The notes under the pieces are model-generated. The model was given only the letters and a program-made list of their open reading frames with translations, searched no databases and was not told the origin of the DNA. Both the position numbers and the translations under genes were made by a program. Shown piece after piece: positions 42,805 through 50,763 of a stretch of 64,000 nt of DNA (positions are counted from its first letter, which is position 1; every line of letters starts with the position of its first letter). The stretch lies in assembly GCF_042434745.1 (NCBI RefSeq), contig NZ_JBHLSS010000051.1; one strand, 5' to 3'. This DNA is from Azotobacter paspali (GTDB lineage: Bacteria > Pseudomonadota > Gammaproteobacteria > Pseudomonadales > Pseudomonadaceae).

Positions 42805-43577
42805 ATCACGCCCTTCGGTATGTCCCAGAGACGGGCCTTGGCCCGGACGGATTCCAAGTCCGCCGGGAAATCCAGCTCACCCCAACTCAGCCCCTCGATG
42901 GACTGCACAAACACCTGGCCCGTGTCTTGCGCCAACTGGTCGATGATGCTCAGGTACCAGCGCTGCAGCGCCTCTGGACGACGCATCTGCTCCTCGAGCG
43001 TCCGGCGGAACAGCGCCGCGCCCTCGGCCTGGAAGTACATCATGCCGATGGACTCGCCATCGATGTGCACCAGTGGCAGCGTCTTGCCGACCCGCGTCAG
43101 CCGATCGCCGTCCAGGCAGACTTTCATGTCGTCGCCGTCGTAGCCGGCTTTCCGGTCGATGGCGAGGGTGATGGGTCGTGGCGGCGTCTCCAGCAGGCGC
43201 TCCAGGACCGTCAGTTCGAACAGGGTGTCGCCGTTCAGGAGAAGGAACTCGTCTTGCATGGCCTGCCGGGCCATCCAGCAACTGGCCAGGTTATCCGCCA
43301 CCTCGAAGAAGGGGTTGTACAGCGTCGTGACGGCACCGTCCGTCCCATAGCGCTCGCCCAGCACGCGCTCGACCTGGTTTGCGCCGTAGCCCACGACCAC
43401 GGTGACCTGCCCCACGCCGGCGCTCAGCAACGCATCGACCTGCCACTCGACGACGCTACGCCCGGCGACATCGAGCAGGCACTTAGGGCTGTTTTCGGTG
43501 AAGGGAAGGAGCCGACGTCCCTGGCCGGCGCTCAACACGACCGCCCGACGGAGCCCATTCCGCTTGAAAAGATTCAT
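42795..43577 (-). CDS. LicC/IPCT-like NTP transferase (alcohol-phosphate cytidylyltransferase candidate)
   Basis: A 260-residue nucleotidyltransferase. RAVVLSAGQGRRLLPFTENSPKCLLDVAGRSVVEWQVDALLSAG is the full signature of sugar- or choline-phosphate nucleotidyltransferases. NPFFEVADNLASCWMAR and LLNGDTLF (metal site near residue 115) resemble LicC-type CTP:phosphocholine and archaeal CTP:inositol-1-phosphate enzymes. It would supply a CDP- or NDP-activated head group. It is the only minus-strand gene within the rightward sphingolipid block and is divergent from lptF, with a 146-bp gap. In Archaeoglobus the inositol-phosphate version is fused to a CDP-alcohol phosphotransferase, which here is a separate gene at 45940. 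Confidence 0.82.
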   Translation of the reverse strand: MNLFKRNGLRRAVVLSAGQGRRLLPFTENSPKCLLDVAGRSVVEWQVDALLSAGVGQVTVVVGYGANQVERVLGERYGTDGAVTTLYNPFFEVADNLASCWMARQAMQDEFLLLNGDTLFELTVLERLLETPPRPITLAIDRKAGYDGDDMKVCLDGDRLTRVGKTLPLVHIDGESIGMMYFQAEGAALFRRTLEEQMRRPEALQRWYLSIIDQLAQDTGQVFVQSIEGLSWGELDFPADLESVRAKARLWDIPKGVIQG

Positions 43578-43723
43578 GCCATCTCCAGTAATCGTTTGAA
43601 AAACCGATCCATTCCTACTGGGCGACGGGGCCGCGCCTCTCGAATGGAAGGGGGTTTTCAGGATAGCCTATCTTCCATGGCCGGGCGCATGACACGACTG
43701 GCAAGGAGAAGGTTCGAGTATTC

Positions 43724-44797
43724 ATGCTTCTGATCGAGCGCTACGTCATTTCCGAGGCACGCCGGCCGCTGCTGGTCATGCTGGGGATCCTCACTTGCAT
43801 TTTCGCGGCCTATTCCGCCGAGCGCTATCTGGGCGAGGCCGCCAACGGCACCCTGTCCCCCGAAGTGGTTTTCGACATCGTCGTATACAAGGTCATGATC
43901 GCCCTGGAGGTGCTGGTGCCGGTAGCGCTGTATGTATCGGTGGCCATCGGTCTGGGTCGCCTGTATAACGACTCGGAAATAACCGCCGTGGCCGCTGCGG
44001 GCATGAGCCCACTGCGGCTCTACGGAGCGGTGGCCATCCTGGCGCTGCCGATCGCCGTGGGCGTGACCGCCCTGTCCCTGTACGGGCGGCCCTGGGCCTA
44101 CGCCAATGCCTATCAGCTCGAACAGGAATCCAAGACCGAGCTGGACATCGACCACCTGCTGGCGGAACGCTTCAACATCAATGCGGAAAACGGCCGGATG
44201 ATCCTCGCCGAGCGCGTCGACCGCGCGACCGACAGCTTGCAGGACGTCCTGATCTTCGACGGCGGCGAGAACCGGACCCGCCTGTATCGCTCCCAGGAAG
44301 CCCGGATCGCCGATCCCGACCCCGACGATCCGGTCGTGGAGATGACCAACGGCACCGCCTACTCGCTACAGCACGACGGCACCCAGGACAAGCGGATCGA
44401 GTTCAAGCGGTTGAACATCCACCTCCAGCCGCTGGAGACAAACATGGAGTCCCGCCGCAAGGCCGCCTCCTGGCAAACGCTCGAGGCCTCTGCCGGGCTG
44501 TCCGAACAGGCCGAGCTGCAATGGCGCGAATCTCGCGGCGTCAGCACCTTCATCCTGGCCTTGCTGGCCATTCCGCTCAGCCGCACCGCGCCCCGCCGCG
44601 GCCGCTTCGCCACTCTGCTGCCGATCACCGCCGTCTACGCGGTGATCTTCTACGCCGGCGACATCTGCAAGAGCCTGGTGGGGAACGGCTCGCTGCCCCT
44701 GACGCCCGGACTCTGGCTGGTGCCCCTAGCAATGGGACTGGTCCTGCTGGCTCTGATCGTTCGCGAGCGGGCTATCGTCCGGGTGAAGAGCCGATGA
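43724..44797 (+). CDS. lptF: LptF-like permease paralogue
   Basis: A 357-residue YjgP/YjgQ-family protein. It starts MLLIERYVISEARRPLLVMLGILTCIF, has three N-terminal TM segments to about residue 120, a periplasmic beta-jellyroll (residues ~130-270), and three C-terminal TM helices (STFILALLAIPLSRTAPRRGRF..., the LSR/PR pattern being typical). LptF with LptG and the ATPase LptB extracts LPS from the inner membrane. This pair is not next to pepA, the normal lptFG location, and sits inside a sphingolipid cluster, so it is likely a paralogue working on sphingolipid. The ATG of the lptG-like gene overlaps its stop. Confidence 0.9.
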   Translation: MLLIERYVISEARRPLLVMLGILTCIFAAYSAERYLGEAANGTLSPEVVFDIVVYKVMIALEVLVPVALYVSVAIGLGRLYNDSEITAVAAAGMSPLRLYGAVAILALPIAVGVTALSLYGRPWAYANAYQLEQESKTELDIDHLLAERFNINAENGRMILAERVDRATDSLQDVLIFDGGENRTRLYRSQEARIADPDPDDPVVEMTNGTAYSLQHDGTQDKRIEFKRLNIHLQPLETNMESRRKAASWQTLEASAGLSEQAELQWRESRGVSTFILALLAIPLSRTAPRRGRFATLLPITAVYAVIFYAGDICKSLVGNGSLPLTPGLWLVPLAMGLVLLALIVRERAIVRVKSR

Positions 44798-45864
44798 GGA
44801 TTCTCGAACGCTACCTGCTGGGCAACCTCCTCCTCGGTTTCGTGGCCGCGGCGGCCCTGCTGCTGCCGCTGTTCAGCACCCTGGACCTGGTCGGCGAACT
44901 CGACGACATCGGCGACGCGGGCTATAGCCTGGGGCAAGCGCTCCAGGTCACGCTGATGACCCTGCCGCGCCGCGCCATCGAGCTCGGTCCCTTCATCGCC
45001 TTGCTGGGCGGCATCGCCGCCCTCGGCCAGCTCTCCATGAGCCAGGAACTCAGCGTCCTGCGCACGGCGGGCGTCTCCGCCACCCGCATAGGCCTCACCG
45101 CCTTGCTGGCCGGCACGCTGCTGGCCGGAGGGCTCGGCGCACTCGACGAGTTTGTCGCCTCGCCCCTGCAGCAGAAGGCCATAAAGCTGCGGGCGTACGC
45201 CAAGCCGGACAACGGCAAGGACGACAGCATCTGGGCGCGCAAGGACGGTCAAGTCGTGCGCATCGGCAGCCTGGCCACCGGGCGCGTCCCCAACCACTTG
45301 GAAATCTTCCGCTTCGACGAAAGCAATCACCTGCAGGAATACATCCTCGCCGACCGCGCCGAGATCCAGCCCGGCGGGCTCTGGCAGCTCCACGACGTCC
45401 GCCTGAAGCGCTGGAGCGACGAGGGAGAAAGCGTCGAGCGGCTCGAACGGCTGGAATGGCGCGCCATTCTGCCCGACAGCCGCCTGGACGAAGTGACCCT
45501 GCCGCCCTACAGCCTTTCGGCGCGGCAACTGCGCGGCTACGTGCATTTCCTGCAAAATACCGGGCAGCCGTCGATCCAGTTCGAGATCGCCCTCTGGCAG
45601 AAGCTGGGCGTGCCGATCCTGACCCTGGCGATGATCCTGTTCGCGCTCCCCTTCACCTTCGCGCCGGTGCGCTCCACGGGACTCGGCAGCCGGCTGGCGC
45701 TCGGCGCGGTGATGGGACTGCTGGTCTACATCGGCAACAAGAGCCTGGTCAGCCTGGGCCAACTGCTCAAGCTGAACGCCATGCTCGTCGGGCTGCTGCC
45801 GGCACTCGTCCTACTCGGCACGGCCCTGGCCCTGGTGCGCCGCTTCGACCGGGGCAAACCCTGA
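44794..45864 (+). CDS. lptG: LptG-like permease paralogue
   Basis: A 356-residue partner of the preceding protein: MRILERYLLGNLLLGFVAAAALLLPLFSTLDLVGELDDIG is close to the LptG N-terminus. LTLMTLPRRAIELGPFIALLGGIAALGQLSMSQELSVLRTAGVS (with its VT in place of LT) is the coupling-helix region that contacts LptB. The jellyroll lies around residues 140-260 and the C-terminal TM bundle has MILFALPFTFAPVRSTGLGSRLALGAVMGL. The ATGA overlap indicates a heterodimer with LptF. No LptB, LptC or LptA gene is adjacent, so the housekeeping ATPase and bridge would have to be shared. Confidence 0.9.
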   Translation: MRILERYLLGNLLLGFVAAAALLLPLFSTLDLVGELDDIGDAGYSLGQALQVTLMTLPRRAIELGPFIALLGGIAALGQLSMSQELSVLRTAGVSATRIGLTALLAGTLLAGGLGALDEFVASPLQQKAIKLRAYAKPDNGKDDSIWARKDGQVVRIGSLATGRVPNHLEIFRFDESNHLQEYILADRAEIQPGGLWQLHDVRLKRWSDEGESVERLERLEWRAILPDSRLDEVTLPPYSLSARQLRGYVHFLQNTGQPSIQFEIALWQKLGVPILTLAMILFALPFTFAPVRSTGLGSRLALGAVMGLLVYIGNKSLVSLGQLLKLNAMLVGLLPALVLLGTALALVRRFDRGKP

Positions 45865-45939
45865 CGGCGACCGCCGTGCAGGCACCGAAAACTTTAAGCA
45901 TGCTTCTATGAAGCCGACACATCCGTCCAAGGCAAATAC

Positions 45940-47124
45940 ATGACGATATACGTCCATCTGGTGGGCAGTTGCAGCGTACATCTATGGGGATTGAGCTCCC
46001 GGGAAAGGCTCGCGCGAATGCTTCGCAAACACCCCAGGGTCCGTCTGTGCGGACCAGATGAACCCCTGGTGCAGAGCGGAGACGTGCTGCTTCTGCGCGA
46101 AGACTACCTGTACGACCCCCGGGTGCTGCGCGGTCTCCTGGATGCGCAGGAGATCGCCCTGCAGGACCCGCGCGACGGGAGCATAGTCGCGGCGCGCCTG
46201 GCCGCCGAGAGCCTGGCCGGAACGCCGCGGCTCGACGGCCCGGCGCTCGACGATCTGCGCCGGGTACGCCCGGACACGGTGGCCTCGGGCCTGCAGGCGC
46301 AACTGCGCAAATTCGATCCGCCCTGGGTCACCCGCATCACCGAGGGCGAGCGCGAGCACCTGGAAAAATCCCTGTTCAACGGCGCCTACAAGGGCGTCAC
46401 CGACTTCATCACCCGTGGCGTCTGGCCGGTGCCGGCGCGCTGGGTCACCGCCTGGTGCGTGCGGCTGGGACTGAGCCCCAACCAGGTCACCGCCGCCAGC
46501 TATGTCCTGGCGATCCTCGCCGGCTACTGGTTCTGGCAGGGCCAGTACGGCGCGGGCCTGATCGCCGGCTGGATCATGACCTTCCTCGATACGGTGGACG
46601 GCAAGCTGGCGCGCGTCACGGTCACCTCGACCCGCTTCGGCAACATCTTCGACCATGCGCTGGACCTGGTGCATCCGCCGATCTGGTACGTCGCCTGGGG
46701 GATGGGACTGGGAGCGGCCTGGGGCTTCGACACCCCCCTGGCCACGGTGCTATGGATCATCTTCGGCGGCTATGTCGCCGGCCGTCTATGCGAAGGCGCC
46801 TTCAAGTTCGCCGCGCCCTTCTCGCTGTTCCTCTGGCGTCCCTTCGACTCCCTCAACCGCCTGGTGACCGCTCGTCGCAACCCCAACCTACTGATCCTCA
46901 CCCTGGCCTGGGCGCTGGGTGCCGACGACGTCGGCCTGCTGCTGGTCGCACTCTGGACGGTGGTGTCCACCCTGGTGCTGGGCGCACGGGTGCTCTGGGC
47001 GCTGCTGCTGCGCTGGCGCGGCGCGGACCTGCAGCCCTGGCTGAGCCAGATCGACCTGCGCGCCGAAGGCCATCGCCCGATCGTCCGCCTGTTCGCGCCG
47101 CGCTCCGGACTGAGCGATGCCTGA
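45940..47124 (+). CDS. CDP-alcohol phosphotransferase with an N-terminal extension
   Basis: A 394-residue membrane enzyme. Residues ~140-370 are the CDP-OH-P transferase domain with about six TM helices. Its active-site motif spans about 216-239: D-x2-D-G-x2-A-R-x8-G-x3-D-x3-D, all residues present (FLDTVDGKLARVTV then GNIFDHALD). The first ~140 residues form a soluble extension I cannot assign. Such enzymes move a phosphoryl-alcohol from a CDP-lipid or CDP-alcohol. Followed by a lipid kinase and a Tam41-like cytidylyltransferase in one operon, it probably adds the polar head to ceramide. This triad resembles the genes for ceramide phosphoglycerate in Caulobacter (recalled, not checked). The ATG overlaps nothing; the kinase gene overlaps its end by 8 bp. 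Confidence 0.88.
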   Translation: MTIYVHLVGSCSVHLWGLSSRERLARMLRKHPRVRLCGPDEPLVQSGDVLLLREDYLYDPRVLRGLLDAQEIALQDPRDGSIVAARLAAESLAGTPRLDGPALDDLRRVRPDTVASGLQAQLRKFDPPWVTRITEGEREHLEKSLFNGAYKGVTDFITRGVWPVPARWVTAWCVRLGLSPNQVTAASYVLAILAGYWFWQGQYGAGLIAGWIMTFLDTVDGKLARVTVTSTRFGNIFDHALDLVHPPIWYVAWGMGLGAAWGFDTPLATVLWIIFGGYVAGRLCEGAFKFAAPFSLFLWRPFDSLNRLVTARRNPNLLILTLAWALGADDVGLLLVALWTVVSTLVLGARVLWALLLRWRGADLQPWLSQIDLRAEGHRPIVRLFAPRSGLSDA

Positions 47125-48085
47125 GGGCGGAGCCCGGCCGGCACGCATCGGCATACTCCTGAACCCCGACAGCGGCCGCGTCCGCCGGCGGCTGCCGGCG
47201 CTGCGCCGGATCGCCGCCGCGTTGCCCGCCGCCCTGCTGCAGGAGGTCTCCGGACCCCGCGAAATCGAGCAGGCACTGCGGCTCTGGCAGGCCGGAGCGC
47301 AGGACCTGGTGGTGATCCTGGGCGGCGATGGCACCCTGCAGGCCACCTTGACAGCGCTGCTCAGGGAGCCGGCCGGCGACCTGCCCGCCCTGCTGGTGGT
47401 GCCGGCGGGCACGACCAACATGAGCGCGGGCGATCTCGGCGCCCGCCTGCGCCCCGAAGCCGCCCTGCACGCCCTACACGCCTGGCTGCAGGGCACCGGA
47501 CCGGCGCCGAGAACGGTGGAGCGGGCGGTGCTACGGGTCGACGGCGAAACCGGCCGGGACTCGCAATTCGGCATGTTCTTCGGTGCCGGCGCCATCCTCG
47601 GCGGCGTACGCTACTTTCACCGGCACATCCGACCGACAGGCGTGCGCGGCGCGCTGGGGCCGGCACTGGCCTTCGCCCGCATGCTGCTCTCGCTACTCGG
47701 CAACCGGCCGCACCCGCTGCTGCCGGCAATGCGGGCCCGGCTGAGCACGGCGAGCGGCGACTGGCACGACGACTGGCTGCTGGTGCTGGCCTCGACTCTG
47801 GACCGCTTGCTGGTCGGCTGCCGGCCCTACTGGGGCGAAGACCGGGCCCCGGTGCATTTCACCGCGCTCGCCCATCGACCGCGCCGTCTGCTCCGGGTGC
47901 TGCCAGCTCTGCTGTGCGGGCGCGGCGCGAAGGTCGCCCACGAACACGACGGCTATCTTAGCCGCAATCTCGATGCGCTCGAGCTGAGCGGTCCCGAAGA
48001 CTTCCTGCTCGACGGCGAGCTGTTCGAGGCCCAAGAATCCATTCGCCTGTCCAGCACGCTCCCGCTGCGTTTCTCGACCTTTTGA
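47117..48085 (+). CDS. Diacylglycerol-kinase-family lipid kinase (candidate ceramide kinase)
   Basis: A 322-residue soluble lipid kinase of the DAGK_cat/YegS/LcbK superfamily. GILLNPDSGRVRRRLPALRRI near residue 11 is the NPxSG nucleotide motif. LVVILGGDGTLQATLTALL (GGDGT at about 69-73) is the catalytic loop, and VVPAGTTNMSAGDLG corresponds to PxGTxN. The C-terminal beta-sandwich ends with DFLLDGELFE, the usual xDGE motif. Substrates in the family are diacylglycerol, sphingosine or ceramide. The locus makes ceramide likely, giving ceramide-1-phosphate as in the Caulobacter CpgB reaction. Co-translated with the phosphotransferase upstream (8-bp overlap) and 9 bp before the Tam41-like gene. Confidence 0.85.
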   Translation: MPEGGARPARIGILLNPDSGRVRRRLPALRRIAAALPAALLQEVSGPREIEQALRLWQAGAQDLVVILGGDGTLQATLTALLREPAGDLPALLVVPAGTTNMSAGDLGARLRPEAALHALHAWLQGTGPAPRTVERAVLRVDGETGRDSQFGMFFGAGAILGGVRYFHRHIRPTGVRGALGPALAFARMLLSLLGNRPHPLLPAMRARLSTASGDWHDDWLLVLASTLDRLLVGCRPYWGEDRAPVHFTALAHRPRRLLRVLPALLCGRGAKVAHEHDGYLSRNLDALELSGPEDFLLDGELFEAQESIRLSSTLPLRFSTF

Positions 48086-48094
48086 GGCCGGCCG

Positions 48095-49069
48095 ATGCCG
48101 ATACCCGATACGCAACTTTTGCCCGCACCGCCGCCGGCCCTGCTCGCCGAGGTCGCCAGCCAGTGCGCCCTGCCGGTCGGCGAAAAACTGCAACCACTCG
48201 TCGCCGAAGTGCACACGCGCTTCGGCGACGCCCTGGTGGCATTGCTGTTCTACGGCTCCTGCCTGCGCGGCGGCGATCCGGGCGAAGGCCTGGTCGATCT
48301 TTACGCGATCGTTGACGACTATTCCAGCGCGCACCCCAGAGCGCTGCTGCGCCTGGCCAATGCCTGGCTGCCGCCCAATGTCCTGCTGCTGCGCGCACAT
48401 GCGGCGGACGGCCGTATCCTGCAGGCGAAATGCGCGGTGCTGTCGCTGGATGATCTCGAACGGGGCACCGCTCTCTGGTTCCAGAGCTACCTGTGGGGGC
48501 GTTTCGCCCAGCCCGTACGGCTGATCCATTGCCGGGACGCGCAAACCGAACGACGGGTGCAGGCGGCGCTGGCCCGCGCCGTTCTGACCCTGCTGGAGCG
48601 GACCCTGCCCTGCCTGGAGGCGCGCTTCGACAGCGAGACGCTCTGGCAGCAGGCGCTGACGCTGAGCTACGGCTGCGAACTGCGCCCGGAGGCCGCTGAC
48701 CGTCCGGCCCTGCTGGTACGCCACGACCGCGAACATTACCGGCGCCTGACCCAGGCCGCCGCGCCAGCCCTGGCCGGCCTGGCAACCGTCGCCGGTGAAA
48801 CCGACCCGTATTGCAACCGCCTGTCCGCCGCCGCCTGCCGGCAGGGCCGCAGGCGCTGGCGACTGAGGCGCCTGCAGGGACGGCTGCTGAACGTGGTCCG
48901 CCTGGTGAAGGCGTCTTTCACCTTCGAGCAGGGCGTCGACTATGTCGTCTGGAAATTGCAGCGGCACCTCGGGCAGCCCATCGAGGTCAGCCCGCGCCTG
49001 CGCCGCCACCCGCTGATCTTCGGCTGGCCGCTGCTCTGGCGGCTGCTGCGGGAACGACGCCTGCGCTAG
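48095..49069 (+). CDS. Tam41-like cytidylyltransferase (candidate CDP-ceramide synthase)
   Basis: A 324-residue protein with the Pol-beta-type nucleotidyltransferase signature LLFYGSCLRGGDPGEGLVDLYAIVDDY (about residues 50-77; GS...DLYxIVDD). It resembles the Tam41/Mmp37 family that makes CDP-diacylglycerol in mitochondria. The remaining part is helical with basic patches near the C-terminus (RRLQGRLLNVVRLVKASFTFEQGVDYVVWKLQRHLG), compatible with membrane contact. Following a lipid kinase and a CDP-alcohol phosphotransferase, it could convert ceramide-1-phosphate and CTP to CDP-ceramide. The family assignment is by motif, so substrate and even reaction remain inference. Confidence 0.75.
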   Translation: MPIPDTQLLPAPPPALLAEVASQCALPVGEKLQPLVAEVHTRFGDALVALLFYGSCLRGGDPGEGLVDLYAIVDDYSSAHPRALLRLANAWLPPNVLLLRAHAADGRILQAKCAVLSLDDLERGTALWFQSYLWGRFAQPVRLIHCRDAQTERRVQAALARAVLTLLERTLPCLEARFDSETLWQQALTLSYGCELRPEAADRPALLVRHDREHYRRLTQAAAPALAGLATVAGETDPYCNRLSAAACRQGRRRWRLRRLQGRLLNVVRLVKASFTFEQGVDYVVWKLQRHLGQPIEVSPRLRRHPLIFGWPLLWRLLRERRLR

Positions 49070-49149
49070 CGCCGGGAATGTCGCCATACTTGCACCAACG
49101 CCTTACATATCGCCGACTCGGCTCATTCATTCCGGTAGGGAGGTACTAC

Positions 49150-49914
49150 GTGGGACAGACTAAAGAAGCAATCGCCGTGGAGCCCAAACGCAAACGAAAG
49201 CATCGTCCCAGCGTCGCCATCGGCTTCTGGATCATCAAGCGCCTGGAGAACTTGATCAGACGTTATTCGATCCTCGGCAATCCGCCATTCTTCGACACCC
49301 GCGACTTCTCCTGGGTCCCCACTCTGGAGGCCAACTGGGAAGTCGTGCTCCGCGAACTCGAACAGGTTCTCCAGGATCGGGAACGCCTGCCGAACTTCCA
49401 GGACATCTCCAAGGATCAGCGCAGCCTCACCCAGGATGACCTCTGGAAGACCTTCTTCCTCTACGGCTACGGCTACAAGATGGAAGGCAACTGCAAACTA
49501 TGCCCGGAAACGACCAGGCTGGTCGAGTCAATCCCAGGGATGTACACCGCCTTCTTCTCGATCCTGGCGCCCGGCAAGACCATTCGCGAGCACCGCGGCC
49601 CCTATAATGGCCTGCTGCGCGCCCACTTGGGGCTGATAGTGCCGGAACCCAGGGAAAACTGCCGGATCCGGGTGGGCGACCAGATCCGTCAGTGGGAGCC
49701 TGGCAAGTGCATGATCTTCGACGACACCTACCGGCATCAGGTGTGGAACGAAACCGACGGCACCCGCGTCGTGCTGTTCCTCGACGTGCAAAGGCCGCTG
49801 GCCTGGCCGGGCAAGCTGCTCAACAAGCTGGTTCTCCAGCTCATCCGCTGGTCGCCCTTCATCCAGGACGCGCGGCGCAACCACCGCGCCTGGGAAGAGG
49901 GACTGGAGCGCTAG
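49150..49914 (+). CDS. Aspartyl/asparaginyl beta-hydroxylase family protein (LpxO-like), copy 1
   Basis: A 254-residue Fe(II)/2-oxoglutarate oxygenase of the AspH/LpxO family. Core sequence: ILAPGKTIREHRGPYNGLLRAHLGLIVP (first iron His at ~146), CRIRVGDQIRQWEPGKCMIFDDTYRHQVWNETDGTRVVLFLDVQRP (second His at ~196). As in this family, a Gly replaces the usual acidic iron ligand. A hydrophobic C-terminal stretch follows. LpxO hydroxylates lipid A acyl chains, so this enzyme could 2-hydroxylate a ceramide acyl chain. The GTG at 49150 has GGGAGG 6-7 nt upstream; an ATG at 49078 is in frame but has a poor site. About 50% similar in pattern to the protein at 50764. Confidence 0.85.
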   Translation: MGQTKEAIAVEPKRKRKHRPSVAIGFWIIKRLENLIRRYSILGNPPFFDTRDFSWVPTLEANWEVVLRELEQVLQDRERLPNFQDISKDQRSLTQDDLWKTFFLYGYGYKMEGNCKLCPETTRLVESIPGMYTAFFSILAPGKTIREHRGPYNGLLRAHLGLIVPEPRENCRIRVGDQIRQWEPGKCMIFDDTYRHQVWNETDGTRVVLFLDVQRPLAWPGKLLNKLVLQLIRWSPFIQDARRNHRAWEEGLER

Positions 49915-50212
49915 CCGCGCTCATCGGGACAGGCCCCGCTCCTTGCCGAAGAGCGGCCTTTCCCGGCCACCCGCCCCGAGCGCTATTGGAGCTTCCGTCC
50001 CGGCCGCCAGGAAAGCCGCGCGCTACCGGTCGCCGGGAGCCTCGACGATTTTCCCGCAGCTCGTCCATTCGTCGGCGGCAAGCGGCGGGCATCCCGGCGC
50101 CATGAACTCCTGATTTGCACCGCCTTCTCAAACCTTGAGGGTTCTTTTCGAACGAGCCATGCCCGGAAAATCCGTCCGGATGGCGATCACGACGAAAGAG
50201 CAGGAGAAGAAT

Positions 50213-50404
50213 ATGGCGGAGAAAAAACGCGACACGAGCGTAAGCGAAGCAGGCCGCAAGGGCGGTGAAGCCACCTCGGCGACCCACGACCGCGAGTTCT
50301 ACGAGGAAATCGGCCACAAGGGCGGCGAGGCAGGTGGCAAGAAGGGCGGTCAGCGCGTCCGCGAGCTGATCGAAGAAGGCAAGCGCCGGGAAGACGAGTC
50401 TTGA
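50213..50404 (+). CDS. KGG-repeat stress-induced small protein
   Basis: A 63-residue hydrophilic protein with repeated G[G]-rich KGG motifs: SEAGRKGGEATSATHDREFYEEIGHKGGEAGGKKGGQRVRELIEEG. This is the pattern of the YciG/ConB/GsiB-like KGG family, linked to desiccation and general stress. AGGAG sits 7 nt before the ATG at 50213. The upstream gap 49915-50212 contains no other gene. Probably induced by a general stress sigma factor, though no clear promoter was identified. Confidence 0.88.
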   Translation: MAEKKRDTSVSEAGRKGGEATSATHDREFYEEIGHKGGEAGGKKGGQRVRELIEEGKRREDES

Positions 50405-50481
50405 GCAAGCCTTTCGAGAATACCGAGTCATGCGTCCTGGCATGCCAGGAAGACGATGGCAGCGCCTGGCGGAGGTGAATC

Positions 50482-50688
50482 ATGAGCAGAGGCATGGGCG
50501 GTCATTCCCCATCCAACATATCCCATCATCTGAAAGGCATCGACTTTCCGGCGGGAAAGCACGACCTGCTGAAGCAGGCCGAACGCAATAGCGCCGACGA
50601 AGACGTGCTCGACACCCTCAAGCAAATGCCGGACGAGCGCTATGAAAGCATGGCGGACGTCATGAAGGGCTACGGCTCGATGCACTGA
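50482..50688 (+). CDS. DUF2795 domain small protein
   Basis: A 68-residue protein: SPSNISHHLKGIDFPAGKHDLLKQAERNSADEDVLDTLKQMPDERYESMADVMKGYG. This matches the DUF2795 pattern of a short helical module that begins with xYLKGIDFPxxKxELIxxA and ends with LPDxxYxSxxDVxxA. Its function is unknown. GGAGGT precedes the ATG. It often accompanies small stress proteins, as with the KGG gene here. Confidence 0.88.
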   Translation: MSRGMGGHSPSNISHHLKGIDFPAGKHDLLKQAERNSADEDVLDTLKQMPDERYESMADVMKGYGSMH

Positions 50689-50699
50689 GCCGCTCGCAC

Positions 50700-50722
50700 G
50701 AAGCGGGCTGGAGGCCCGCTTC
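50700..50722. terminator. Hairpin between convergent DUF2795 and hydroxylase genes
   Basis: GAAGCGGGC (50700-50708) and GCCCGCTTC (50714-50722) form a perfect 9-bp stem with a 5-nt loop, 12 bp after the DUF2795 stop. A T-tract is not evident, but position and stability suggest a terminator serving one or both convergent genes. Confidence 0.55.
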
Positions 50723-50763
50723 CGGGGAACAGGATTCTCCGCCGGGGTTCGTTCCTTTCCCGC

